A DNA stretch of 64,000 bases, from assembly GCF_000013365.1 (NCBI RefSeq), contig NC_007778.1:2542001-2606000 (forward strand). Reading direction: 5' to 3'. Positions 28,410 to 37,000 of this stretch are shown here, one piece after another (the stretch's first letter is position 1; each line of letters starts with the position of its first letter). The stretch comes from Rhodopseudomonas palustris HaA2 (GTDB lineage: Bacteria; Pseudomonadota; Alphaproteobacteria; Rhizobiales; Xanthobacteraceae). A program made the position numbers and the translations under genes. The notes beneath the pieces were generated by a model. That model made no database searches. It was given only the letters and a program-made list of their open reading frames with translations, and had not been told where the DNA came from.

Positions 28410-30659
28410 GTGCTGGCGAGGGCCTTTGGGGCGGGCCCTCTGACATCCGAGGCGTCGGTGAACATTCAGTCCTCGAACTTCGATCTCACTGGAGCAGCGC
28501 CCGTGACGCCTCCGAGTGCGCCGGCGCCGCACCCGGACCCGTTGAGTGACAGTCTGCTGTATCTCGCCGCGCATCACGGCCGCGCGCTCAGCCGAAGCGC
28601 GCTGTTGTCCGGCCTGCCGCTCGAACGCGGCGTCCTCACTGTCGGGCTCTACGAGCGCGCGGCGCAGCGAGCCGGACTCGAGGCCCAGCTCGAAGAGCGT
28701 CCGCTGCACGACATTCCGGCGCTGGTGCTGCCCTGCGTGCTGATGCTGCACGACGGCTCGACCCGGATTCTGCTGAGCATCGACGACGCCGGGCGTCTGG
28801 TCGTGGTCGACCCCTCGCGCGGCGATGCCGAGGCTGCCGAGCGCCTCGATGCGGTCGCCGCGCAATATTCCGGCTTCGCGTATTTCGTGCGGCCGGCGAC
28901 CGTGGCCGATCCGCGCGCGGTGGCGAGCGGCGATCTGCCGAAGTCGCATTGGTTCTGGTCGGTCGTCAGCCGGTTCGGCGCCAACTACGCCCATGTCGCG
29001 ATCGCCGCCTTCATCGTCAACATTCTGGCGCTGGCGGCGCCGCTGTTCACGATGAGCGTGTACGACCGGGTGATCCCGAACGGCGCGATCCCGTCGCTGG
29101 TCGCGCTAGGCATCGGGCTCGCCCTCGCGATCGCATTCGACTTCCTGCTCAAGGTGGTGCGCAGCCGCATCATCGACATGACCGGCAAGAAGGTCGACGT
29201 GGTTCTGGCGGCGCGGATCTTCGAGCACGTGATGGCGCTGAAGATGGATAAGCGGCCGCCCTCGGTCGGCATCCTCGCCAACCAGATGCGCGACTTCGAT
29301 TCGGTGCGCGAGTTCTTCACATCCGGCACCGTGGTGTCCGCCACCGACATGCTGTTCGCGATCCTGTTCATCGCGGTGCTGTTCATGATCGCCGGACCGC
29401 TCGGCTGGATTCCGCTGGCGATGCTGCCGGTGATGATCATCATCGGATTGCTGATCCAGCGCCCGCTGGATCGTGCGATGCGGCGGATGCAGGCGGAGTC
29501 GGCGGCGCGCCACGGCATTCTGGTCGAGTCGCTGAACGGCATCGAGACCGTGCGTGCGGTGGCCGGTGAGGGACGGGTGCAGACGGTTTGGGAACGTTCG
29601 GTCGCGGCGACCGCGCGTTCGAGCGAGGACGTGCAGTTCTGGGCGTCGCTGGCGATGACGGCGGCGAGCGTCGCAAGCCAGCTCTGCAGCCTGTTGCTGG
29701 TGGTGGTGGGCGTGTTCCTGATCCTCGACGGCAAGCTGTCGGTCGGTGCGCTGGTCGCGGCCAACATGCTGGCCGGCCGTGTGCTCGGTCCGATCGCGGG
29801 AATCGCCGGGGTGATGACCCGCGCCACGCAGACGAGCTCCGCGCTGCGTTCGATCGACCGGCTGATGTCGCTGGAGCGCGAGCGGCCGCCCGAGAAGATC
29901 TACGTCGCCCGGGAGATCAAGCAGGGCGCGATCCAATTCAAGAACGTCAGCTTCTCGTACCCCAACAGCCAGGCCAAGGCGCTCGACAACGTCTCGTTCC
30001 AGATCCGGCCGGGCGAGAAGATCGGCATCATCGGCCGCGTCGGCTCCGGCAAGACCACGGTCGGTCGGCTCGCGACCGCATTCTATCCGCCGAGCGAAGG
30101 CACCATCCTGATCGACGGCATCGACATCCGTCAGTACGACCCGGCCGACCTGCGCGCCGGCATCGGCTTCGTGCTGCAGGACACCGATCTGTTCTACGGC
30201 AAGCTGCGCGACAACATCACGTTGGGCCGCTCCGGCGCGACCGACGCGGAAGTGCTCGAAGCCGCCCGGCTGGCCGGCGTCGAGACCTTCATCGCCGGTC
30301 ACCCGCAGGGTTACGACATGATGATCGCCGAGGGCGGCCGTAGCCTGTCCGGTGGCCAAAAGCAGGCGATCGGTCTGGCGCGGGTGCTGATCCGCAAGCC
30401 GCGTGTGTTGTTCCTCGACGAACCGACCGCGCATTTCGACGTCCGAAGCGAAGGCGAATTCCTCGAGCGACTGAAAAAGCTCGCGCACGGCGAGATGACC
30501 ATCATCGTCTCGACCCATCGGCCGTCACTGCTGTCGCTGGTCGATCGGATCCTGGTGTTCGACCAGGGCAAGATCGTCGCCGACGGACCGACCGAGCAGA
30601 TCTTGACGAAGCTGCGTCCGCAACCGGCCGCGGCTCCGGCCGCTGCCGGGCGAATCTGA
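28410..30659 (+). CDS. Type I secretion ABC exporter (LapB-like), degenerate C39 domain
   Basis: A 749-residue inner-membrane ABC exporter that would energise secretion of the RTX adhesin. An N-terminal peptidase-C39-like domain (about residues 45-170) lacks the catalytic cysteine and so probably only docks substrate, as in HlyB/LapB. It is followed by a six-helix membrane domain (about 190-470, opening YAHVAIAAFIVNILALAAPL). The ATPase has Walker A GRVGSGKTT (542-550), signature LSGGQKQAIGLARVL (about 647) and Walker B RVLFLDEPTAHFD (about 665). The start is a GTG at 28410; a GTG at 28458 (MNIQSS) is also possible, and neither has a strong ribosome binding site. It ends 10 bases before the HlyD-type gene. 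Confidence 0.9.
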   Translation: MLARAFGAGPLTSEASVNIQSSNFDLTGAAPVTPPSAPAPHPDPLSDSLLYLAAHHGRALSRSALLSGLPLERGVLTVGLYERAAQRAGLEAQLEERPLHDIPALVLPCVLMLHDGSTRILLSIDDAGRLVVVDPSRGDAEAAERLDAVAAQYSGFAYFVRPATVADPRAVASGDLPKSHWFWSVVSRFGANYAHVAIAAFIVNILALAAPLFTMSVYDRVIPNGAIPSLVALGIGLALAIAFDFLLKVVRSRIIDMTGKKVDVVLAARIFEHVMALKMDKRPPSVGILANQMRDFDSVREFFTSGTVVSATDMLFAILFIAVLFMIAGPLGWIPLAMLPVMIIIGLLIQRPLDRAMRRMQAESAARHGILVESLNGIETVRAVAGEGRVQTVWERSVAATARSSEDVQFWASLAMTAASVASQLCSLLLVVVGVFLILDGKLSVGALVAANMLAGRVLGPIAGIAGVMTRATQTSSALRSIDRLMSLERERPPEKIYVAREIKQGAIQFKNVSFSYPNSQAKALDNVSFQIRPGEKIGIIGRVGSGKTTVGRLATAFYPPSEGTILIDGIDIRQYDPADLRAGIGFVLQDTDLFYGKLRDNITLGRSGATDAEVLEAARLAGVETFIAGHPQGYDMMIAEGGRSLSGGQKQAIGLARVLIRKPRVLFLDEPTAHFDVRSEGEFLERLKKLAHGEMTIIVSTHRPSLLSLVDRILVFDQGKIVADGPTEQILTKLRPQPAAAPAAAGRI

Positions 30660-30669
30660 GGGCGAAAAA

Positions 30670-32004
30670 ATGGCGCAAACCGATTTCGCCTTTTCCAACG
30701 ACGTCCGCGCAGCCGTCGAGCTACGCACGCCGAAAACGGCGCGGATGTTGCTGTCTGCATCTTTGGCGCTGTTCTTCACCTTCTTGGCCTGGGCGCATTT
30801 CGCCGTGCTCGACGAGGTCAAGCGCGGCAACGGCAAGGTGGTGCCGTCGCGGCAAACCCAAGTGGTCCAGTCGCTCGAAGGCGGCATCATCGCCGAACTG
30901 CTGGTTCAAGAAGGTGCGATCGTCGACAAGGATCAGCCGCTGGCGCGCATCGAGGACACCAACTTCGCGGCACAGTTCGGCGAGATCCGCGAACGTCGTG
31001 GCGCGATGGGGGCGCGTGTCCTGCGGCTCGAGGCCGAGACCGAGGGCCGCGCCAGCGTCGTGTTTCCCGCCGAACTGATGCAGGTCGCGCCGCGCGCGGT
31101 CGAAGCCGAGCGTCTGGTGTTCGAGGCGCACAACCGCAAGTTGGCGCAGGATATCGACGTCGTCCAGCAGCAGGAGATCCAGAAGACCAAGGAGATCGAC
31201 GAGCTGCGCGCCAGCGAGAAACGCTTCTCCGAGACGCTGACCCTGCTCAACCGCGAGATCGCGCTGACCCGCAAGCTCTACGATCAGAAGGTGGTGCCGG
31301 AGATCGAGATGCTGCGAGCCGATCGGCAGGCCACCGACATGCGCGGCCAACTCGCGGTGGTGCAGGCGACCATCATCAAGACCCAGGCGGCGGTTCAGGA
31401 GGCGCGGTCGCGCCGGCTCAACATCACCACGGCGTTCCGCGCCCAGGCCGAGGACGATCTCGCCAAATCCCGCGGCGATCTCGCCGTGCTGGACGAGAAC
31501 ATCAAGTCGGCGAAGGATCGCGTCCGCCGCACCGAGCTGCGCTCGCCGGTGCATGGCGTCGTCAACAAGCTGAATATCACCACGATCGGTGCCGTCGTCG
31601 CCCCCGGCGCGAGTCTGATGGAAATCGTGCCGCTCGACGACACGCTGCTGGTCGAAGGCCGCATCCGCCCGCAGGACATCGCCTTCATTCGCCCCGATCA
31701 CGAGGCGGTGGTGAAGCTGAGCGCCTACGATTCATCGGTCTACGGATCGCTGCACGGCCGCGTCGAGCGGATCAGCGCCGACACCATCACCGACGAAAAG
31801 GGTGACAAGAACGAGCGCGGCGAGACGTTTTACCGGGTGATGGTGCGGACCGAGAAGAACCATCTCGGCACCAATGAACAGCCGCTGCCGATCATTCCGG
31901 GCATGGTGGCCACGGTCGAGATTCTCACCGGCAAGAAGTCGGTGCTGGACTATCTGATCAAGCCGGCGCGCACCCTGCGAGACGAAGCGCTCCGCGAACG
32001 CTGA
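30670..32004 (+). CDS. Type I secretion periplasmic adaptor, HlyD/LapC family
   Basis: A 444-residue membrane-fusion protein linking the ABC exporter to the TolC-like channel. It has a short cytoplasmic N-terminus and one transmembrane helix (about residues 31-50, SASLALFFTFLAWAHFAVLD). The lipoyl half QVVQSLEGGIIAELLVQEGA comes next, then a long coiled-coil hairpin (about 90-280) and the second lipoyl half ELRSPVHGVVNKLNITTIGA. A C-terminal beta domain ends near GMVATVEILTGKKSVLDYLI, the HlyD signature region. GAGGG at 30658-30662 lies 7 bases before the ATG, a good ribosome binding site. It forms an operon with the exporter upstream. The LapG-like protease gene follows after about 220 bases. 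Confidence 0.92.
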   Translation: MAQTDFAFSNDVRAAVELRTPKTARMLLSASLALFFTFLAWAHFAVLDEVKRGNGKVVPSRQTQVVQSLEGGIIAELLVQEGAIVDKDQPLARIEDTNFAAQFGEIRERRGAMGARVLRLEAETEGRASVVFPAELMQVAPRAVEAERLVFEAHNRKLAQDIDVVQQQEIQKTKEIDELRASEKRFSETLTLLNREIALTRKLYDQKVVPEIEMLRADRQATDMRGQLAVVQATIIKTQAAVQEARSRRLNITTAFRAQAEDDLAKSRGDLAVLDENIKSAKDRVRRTELRSPVHGVVNKLNITTIGAVVAPGASLMEIVPLDDTLLVEGRIRPQDIAFIRPDHEAVVKLSAYDSSVYGSLHGRVERISADTITDEKGDKNERGETFYRVMVRTEKNHLGTNEQPLPIIPGMVATVEILTGKKSVLDYLIKPARTLRDEALRER

Positions 32005-32226
32005 GGCAGCGCAGGCGGCGACGGCATCGTCAACAAATCCTGAATCGGTAAAATTCGACGCGATCGGGTGGTACGCGATTAGTTGCGTTCCCAACTCGGC
32101 GCAATTCCTTGCCGTGGTTTAACCGCGTTGAAGCGGTGCCGGCCTTATTCCTGATCCCACCAGATCCGGGACGGGGATCGACGCGATGACGTCGGCCGAC
32201 GCTCCGGACAAAACGGGGCGTCAGGT

Positions 32227-33213
32227 ATGTTGCGGATCGATCAGCCGCGGGTTTTCCCGCGCGCGCTGGGGCTTGCGCTTGCCCTCTCGGTTGGGACCCT
32301 GCTCGGCGGTACGTCGCCGGCGGACGCCCGAACCAAAAGGCCGTCATCCGAGCCAGCGATCGACAGTTCGCTGCCGATGACCGCGCCGCACGTCCGATTC
32401 TTTACCATCAATGCGGTGCTCGCCAAACACGATGGCATGCGAAAGTCGGCTTCGGGCCCGGTCGAACTGGCTTCGACCGATCCGGCGTCGCGTTCGGCAG
32501 TCGCCAGCGACGCGCCGGTCTTGCCGGCGATCGAGGCCCCCACCGACGAGCCGTTCGGTCTGATGACCTTCCGCGCCCCGGAGGGCGTGTTGTGGACCAA
32601 GTGGCGCGCCGTCAAGGCTGCGATGGATGCGGATGCCGGATCGATCGTCCGCTGCAATAGCGACGACTCCCGCTGCTCACCATCGGAACGTCGTTTCACC
32701 GCGTTGATGCGCGGCGCGCGGGACGCAAGTGATGCGAGGGCTCGCGCCGAGCTCGTCAACCGCGCCGTCAATCAAGCGGTGCGCTACGTCAACGACTATC
32801 AGCAGCACGGCGTCGCCGATCTGTGGACGTCGCCACTGCAGACGTTGCGGAGCGGCATCGGCGATTGCGAGGACTACGCCATCGCCAAATACGCGTTGCT
32901 GCGCTCGGCGGGCGCCGACGAGGCCGATCTGAAACTGGTGCTGGTGCGCGACCTTGCCGTACGCCAGGACCATGCGGTGCTGGCGGTGCGGCTCGACGGC
33001 CGCTGGCTCGTGCTCGACAATCGCCGCTCGTCGCTGCTGGAAGGCCGCGATCTGCAATCCTTCATGCCGTTGTTCGCGATCGATCATCGCGGCGTCAGCC
33101 TGTTCGCCGCGCCATACGCCGCGCGCCCGCACCACGAGAGCGAGAGCGATATGGCGCCGGCGGCGGATGTCGAGGTGGCCGGCGGAAGCTCCTCGTTGCC
33201 GTTTCAGCTTTGA
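32227..33213 (+). CDS. lapG: LapG-like periplasmic transglutaminase-type cysteine protease (BTLCP)
   Basis: A 328-residue exported cysteine protease of the bacterial transglutaminase-like family. The signal peptide is residues 1-35 (core LGLALALSVGTLLGG). The catalytic triad is visible: Cys214 in GIGDCEDYA, His249 in RQDHAVLAV and Asp264 in WLVLDNRRS. In Pseudomonas, LapG removes the N-terminal retention module of LapA-type adhesins at a (T/A/P)AAG site, releasing them from the cell surface, and is held inactive by c-di-GMP-bound LapD. The adhesin encoded 850 bases downstream has PAAG at residues 119-122, so it is the likely substrate. No LapD gene is in the window. A Pro/Ala-rich linker (about residues 36-105) separates the signal peptide from the protease domain. 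Confidence 0.85.
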   Translation: MLRIDQPRVFPRALGLALALSVGTLLGGTSPADARTKRPSSEPAIDSSLPMTAPHVRFFTINAVLAKHDGMRKSASGPVELASTDPASRSAVASDAPVLPAIEAPTDEPFGLMTFRAPEGVLWTKWRAVKAAMDADAGSIVRCNSDDSRCSPSERRFTALMRGARDASDARARAELVNRAVNQAVRYVNDYQQHGVADLWTSPLQTLRSGIGDCEDYAIAKYALLRSAGADEADLKLVLVRDLAVRQDHAVLAVRLDGRWLVLDNRRSSLLEGRDLQSFMPLFAIDHRGVSLFAAPYAARPHHESESDMAPAADVEVAGGSSSLPFQL

Positions 33214-33315
33214 CAAGGCGGGAAAGCTGCGCACGGCTGCCTACCCCGCTTGTACTCGCTGCTGATTTGCGGTCTTAATTGAACGCAGCGCGGTATCCGG
33301 GCAGGGGGAGCCAAG

Positions 33316-33660
33316 ATGAATTTCAAACAAGCGATTGTTTGCGGGCTGTTGGCGCTGCCGGTTGTGGCAGCGGTGGGGTCGGCAAAGGCCGAGATCATCC
33401 TGCCGGGCGCCAGTCTGTCGGTTTCATGCGCCAACGGTGGCAACTACATCTTGCAGTCGGGTCCTGTGGCCGCGCCGGGCGAAATCGTCACCGCACGCCT
33501 TTACCTGACGCCGGACCGGGCGGTGCCGATGCGCCTCATTCCGATGGGCGATGGGTATCGTTATGCCGGCCGCGGCATCTGGCTCGACGGCATTCGCGAC
33601 CAGGCTTTGCTGTATCGCAGCAAATACCAGCCGACCGCTTGCGTGATCGCCCGCAACTGA
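33316..33660 (+). CDS. Small secreted two-cysteine protein, unknown function
   Basis: I do not recognise a family. The product is 114 residues with a clear signal peptide (FKQAIVCGLLALPVVAAVGS, cleaved near AKA). The mature part is short and beta-rich-looking, with two cysteines (in LSVSCANGG and PTACVIARN) that would suit one disulfide bond. AGGGGGAG ends 6 bases before the ATG, a strong ribosome binding site. It sits between the LapG-like protease and the giant adhesin, all on the + strand. A role as a periplasmic accessory or modulator of adhesin processing is possible but is inference from position alone. Confidence 0.7.
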   Translation: MNFKQAIVCGLLALPVVAAVGSAKAEIILPGASLSVSCANGGNYILQSGPVAAPGEIVTARLYLTPDRAVPMRLIPMGDGYRYAGRGIWLDGIRDQALLYRSKYQPTACVIARN

Positions 33661-33903
33661 GCAATCCGATACGCGCGTCTGCCGCGAAGATGAGCGCCGC
33701 TATCCGCAAATACTTCCCGGCTGCAGCGGCGTAAATCGGGCTATTCTGCGACTGGATCGCGATGTGCCCCCTGATCAATATTGATCTCCAAAGTATTTAC
33801 CCCTCGTATAAACCCGCAGTTTTCTGGTCTATGCGCGGCAAGATCGGATTGAATACTAGTCTATCGATCTGGATGACTGCGGAACCTTAAGTATACATGA
33901 TGA

Positions 33904-33915
33904 GGAGCCGGCTCC
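33904..33915. promoter_or_regulatory. Perfect 12-base palindrome in the adhesin leader
   Basis: GGAGCCGGCTCC is its own reverse complement and stands out as a GC-rich island inside an AT-rich region, about 150 bases before the adhesin start. It could be a regulator-binding site; no specific protein is proposed. Confidence 0.35.
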
Positions 33916-33984
33916 CTCAACGCTCTTAAACTTTTCTGCACTTAACCAATTTCGCTAAAACTAGATGAAAAGAAGCGGCAATTA

Positions 33985-34014
33985 TTGACCAATTACAGGC
34001 TTTAAGACTATTTT
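33985..34014 (+). promoter_or_regulatory. Putative promoter of the adhesin gene
   Basis: TTGACC (33985-33990) and TATTTT (34009-34014) are spaced by 18 bases in the AT-rich leader, about 55 bases before the ribosome binding site of the adhesin. The match to sigma-70 consensus is moderate. Confidence 0.35.
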
Positions 34015-34067
34015 AACCTCATGAGCGAGCCGCCACGAATGTGGCTCGTCGATGGAGGTTGTGGTCT

Positions 34068-37000
34068 ATGAATGCTCCCGTCCTGCTGGCACAGCTGTCT
34101 GGCTCGTCTCCGGATTCATCGGCCATCTCCAAGCCATTGAAGCTTGCAAAGCCCCAGAGCGGGCAGGCCGTGACCGTCCATCTCGACGGTGCAACCAAGA
34201 TCGACTTCAGCGCCATTTCGAGCGAGAAACTGACGTTCGTTCGCATCGGCGATCGACTGATCATCCTGTTCGACAACCAGTCGACGGTCTCGATCGATCC
34301 GGTGTTCAGCAACACCGGCGCGCCGCTGCCGGAAGTGTCGTTCGATATGGGCCTGGACCGCGTGCTGAACGGCACTGCGTTTGCCGAGCTGTTTCCGATT
34401 ACGACCGATCAATCAGTGTTGCCGGCGGCGGGCACGCCCGGCGCGCCGTCGTCGCCGTCCGGTGCCAATTTCGGCTCGTTCACGATCGATGCGCTGTCGG
34501 GCGGGACGCCGCTGGATCTGCTCGGCGCGGAAGCCGCCGGGACGCAGGCCGTCGCCAATCAGCAGACCGCGACGTCGACGCCGATTCCGGGTGGGGCCGA
34601 CACCATCATCCTCAATGAAGACGGTCTGTTCGAAGGCCAGCCCGGCGGTCTCGGCGACACCGGCGGCACGCTGACCAGCTTCACCGGCTCGCTCAATATC
34701 GACTTCGGCACCGACGTCATCGGCCGCAGCCTGGCCTTTGCGGCGGCGCAGCCCGGCCTGGCCGGGCTGACCTCGGGCGGGCAGGCGGTGAACCTGCAGT
34801 TCACCACCATCGACGGTCAACCGGTGCTGATCGGCTACACCGGCAGCGATCCGTCGGTCACGGCCAACCAAGTGTTCATCGTCTCGCTCGACGTCAACTC
34901 GACGATCCAGGGCAGCTACACCGTCACGCTGCTGCGTCCGCTCGATCATCCGATCGGCGGAACCGAAGACACGCTCAACCTGACGATCGCCGTCATCGCC
35001 ACCGACGGCAGCGGAGACTCCGCGCCGCTGTCGATCGTGATTGGCGTCAATGACGATTCGCCGGTGGCGTCGACCGTGGCGTCGACCACGCTCGTCGAGC
35101 AGACCGGAGAGGGCAATACGTTCGTTTCCAGCGCCGTGACCGCGTCTCTCGGCATCGGCTGGGGTGCCGACAGCGGCAACAGTAGCATCGACGGTGGTTC
35201 GAGCGGTGCGGTGGCGCTCGGCGATCGGTCGCTGGTATTCGCCGACTCGACACTCGCCGCGCTCGCATCGCTCGGCCTGACCTCGAACGGCGAAGCGATC
35301 AGCTACGCGCTGTCGGCCGACGGCACCTCGATCGTCGCTAGCGCGGCCGGCGGCCGAGCCGTATTCACGGTGGCGCTGTCCGACACCGATAGCGGCAGCT
35401 ACACCTTCACGCTGCTCGACAATCTCGACCATGTCGGCGCCAATGGCGCGACCCAGCCGCTGACCTTCGCGGTGGTCGCGACCGACGCCGACGGCGATCC
35501 GGTGGCCTCGAGCTTCATCGTCGACATCACCGACGACACGCCCGTGGCGAATCCGGGCACCGCGTCGACCGTCGAGGACGAGTCACTGCCGGGCGGCAAC
35601 AACGAAGGTGACGGGCTGCTCGCCGCGGTGAGCGGCGTGTCGCTCAACATCGACTGGAATTCCGACGACGCCAACAGCAATGCCGGGCAGCCCGGCGACC
35701 GCTCCGTCGCCTTCACCGACGCCGACGTCACCGTGTCCGGTGCTTATGGTGAGACGCTGACGTCGCTCGGACAGGTGGTACGGTTCACGGTTTTGTCGAC
35801 CGGCGAACTGGTCGGCTACACGGGGGAATCCGTGCCGACCTCCACCGGCGCGGCCAATGTGGTGCTGTTCGCGTCGTTGTCGGACATCAACAACGGCGAA
35901 TACAGCTTCACGCTGGTGAAGCCGCTGGATCATGCGGCGGGCAGCGACGAAAACACGCTGTCGCTGACCTTCAACTACACCGCCACCGATTCGGACGGCG
36001 ACAGCTCGTCGAACAGCTTCACCGTCAGCGTCGTCGACGACGTCCCGGTCGTCGGCACGCCCTATCAGGACGGCGTGGTCGAGGAAGAACAGCCGATCGT
36101 CGTCGGCGCCGGCAACGAGGATTTCGGCGGCGCCGGAGATGCCGACGGCGGCATCACGGTGGTCGGGGTTCCGATCGTCCTCAACGACCGCACCACGCAG
36201 TCGACCGGCGGCACGCTGGCGATCGCCTGGGGCGCCGACGACGCCAATGACGGCAACGGCCAGCCCGGCGATCGCGCGGTCGCCTTTACCGTAGAAGGTA
36301 TCGCCGCGCTCGAGGCGCAGCAGCTGACCTCGCGCGGCCAGGACATCCACTACAAGGTCTTCACTGTGAATGGCGGCCAGGTGTTGGTCGCCTATACCGG
36401 CAGCACCGAACCGACGTCGGTCCCGTCCAACACCAATGCGGCGATCGCCGCAAATGTGGTGTTCACCGTCAGCCTGTCGGACTCTGGTTCGGGCTCGTAT
36501 CAGTTCACGCTGATCGACACGATCGACCATCCGGGCGAGGTGCAGGGCGAGGAGTCGCTGGCACTGCAGTTCCAGTTCACCGCGACCGACAGCGATGGCG
36601 ACACCACCGCGCCGGCATCGTTCAGCGTCAAGGTGATCGACGATTCGCCGGTCGCGGTCGGGACGATTCTCACCCGCACGGTCGAAGAGGAGCAACTCGC
36701 GGGCGGCAACGAGGACACCCGCGGAACTGGCGACGGCGATTTCACGCTGTTCGGCTTCGCCGATGTCACGACCGCGTCGGCCGGCGGCCCGCTCAACATT
36801 TTCTGGGGCGGCGACGATTCCAACGTCGGCGGCAGCAACGGCTACGCCGGCACGCAGGTCGCGGGCGACCGCTCGATCGTGTTCGGCGGCAGCGCCGGCG
36901 CCTACGTCGCGGACGGCGTGATCAGCGCGGCGGTCGCGGCGCAGTTCATCGGCGTCAGCGGCGGCAATGGCGCGATCAATCTCGCCGATTTGACGTCGGG

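Larger units (their letters stand above)
33661..34067. other. AT-rich leader upstream of the giant adhesin gene
   Basis: About 400 bases with no convincing ORF and visibly lower GC than the surroundings, especially 33770-34020. It contains a perfect 12-base palindrome at 33904-33915 and a promoter-like pair near 33985-34014. The region probably carries the main regulatory sequences of the adhesin. Its AT-richness suggests binding by nucleoid proteins, but this cannot be confirmed from sequence. Confidence 0.55.
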
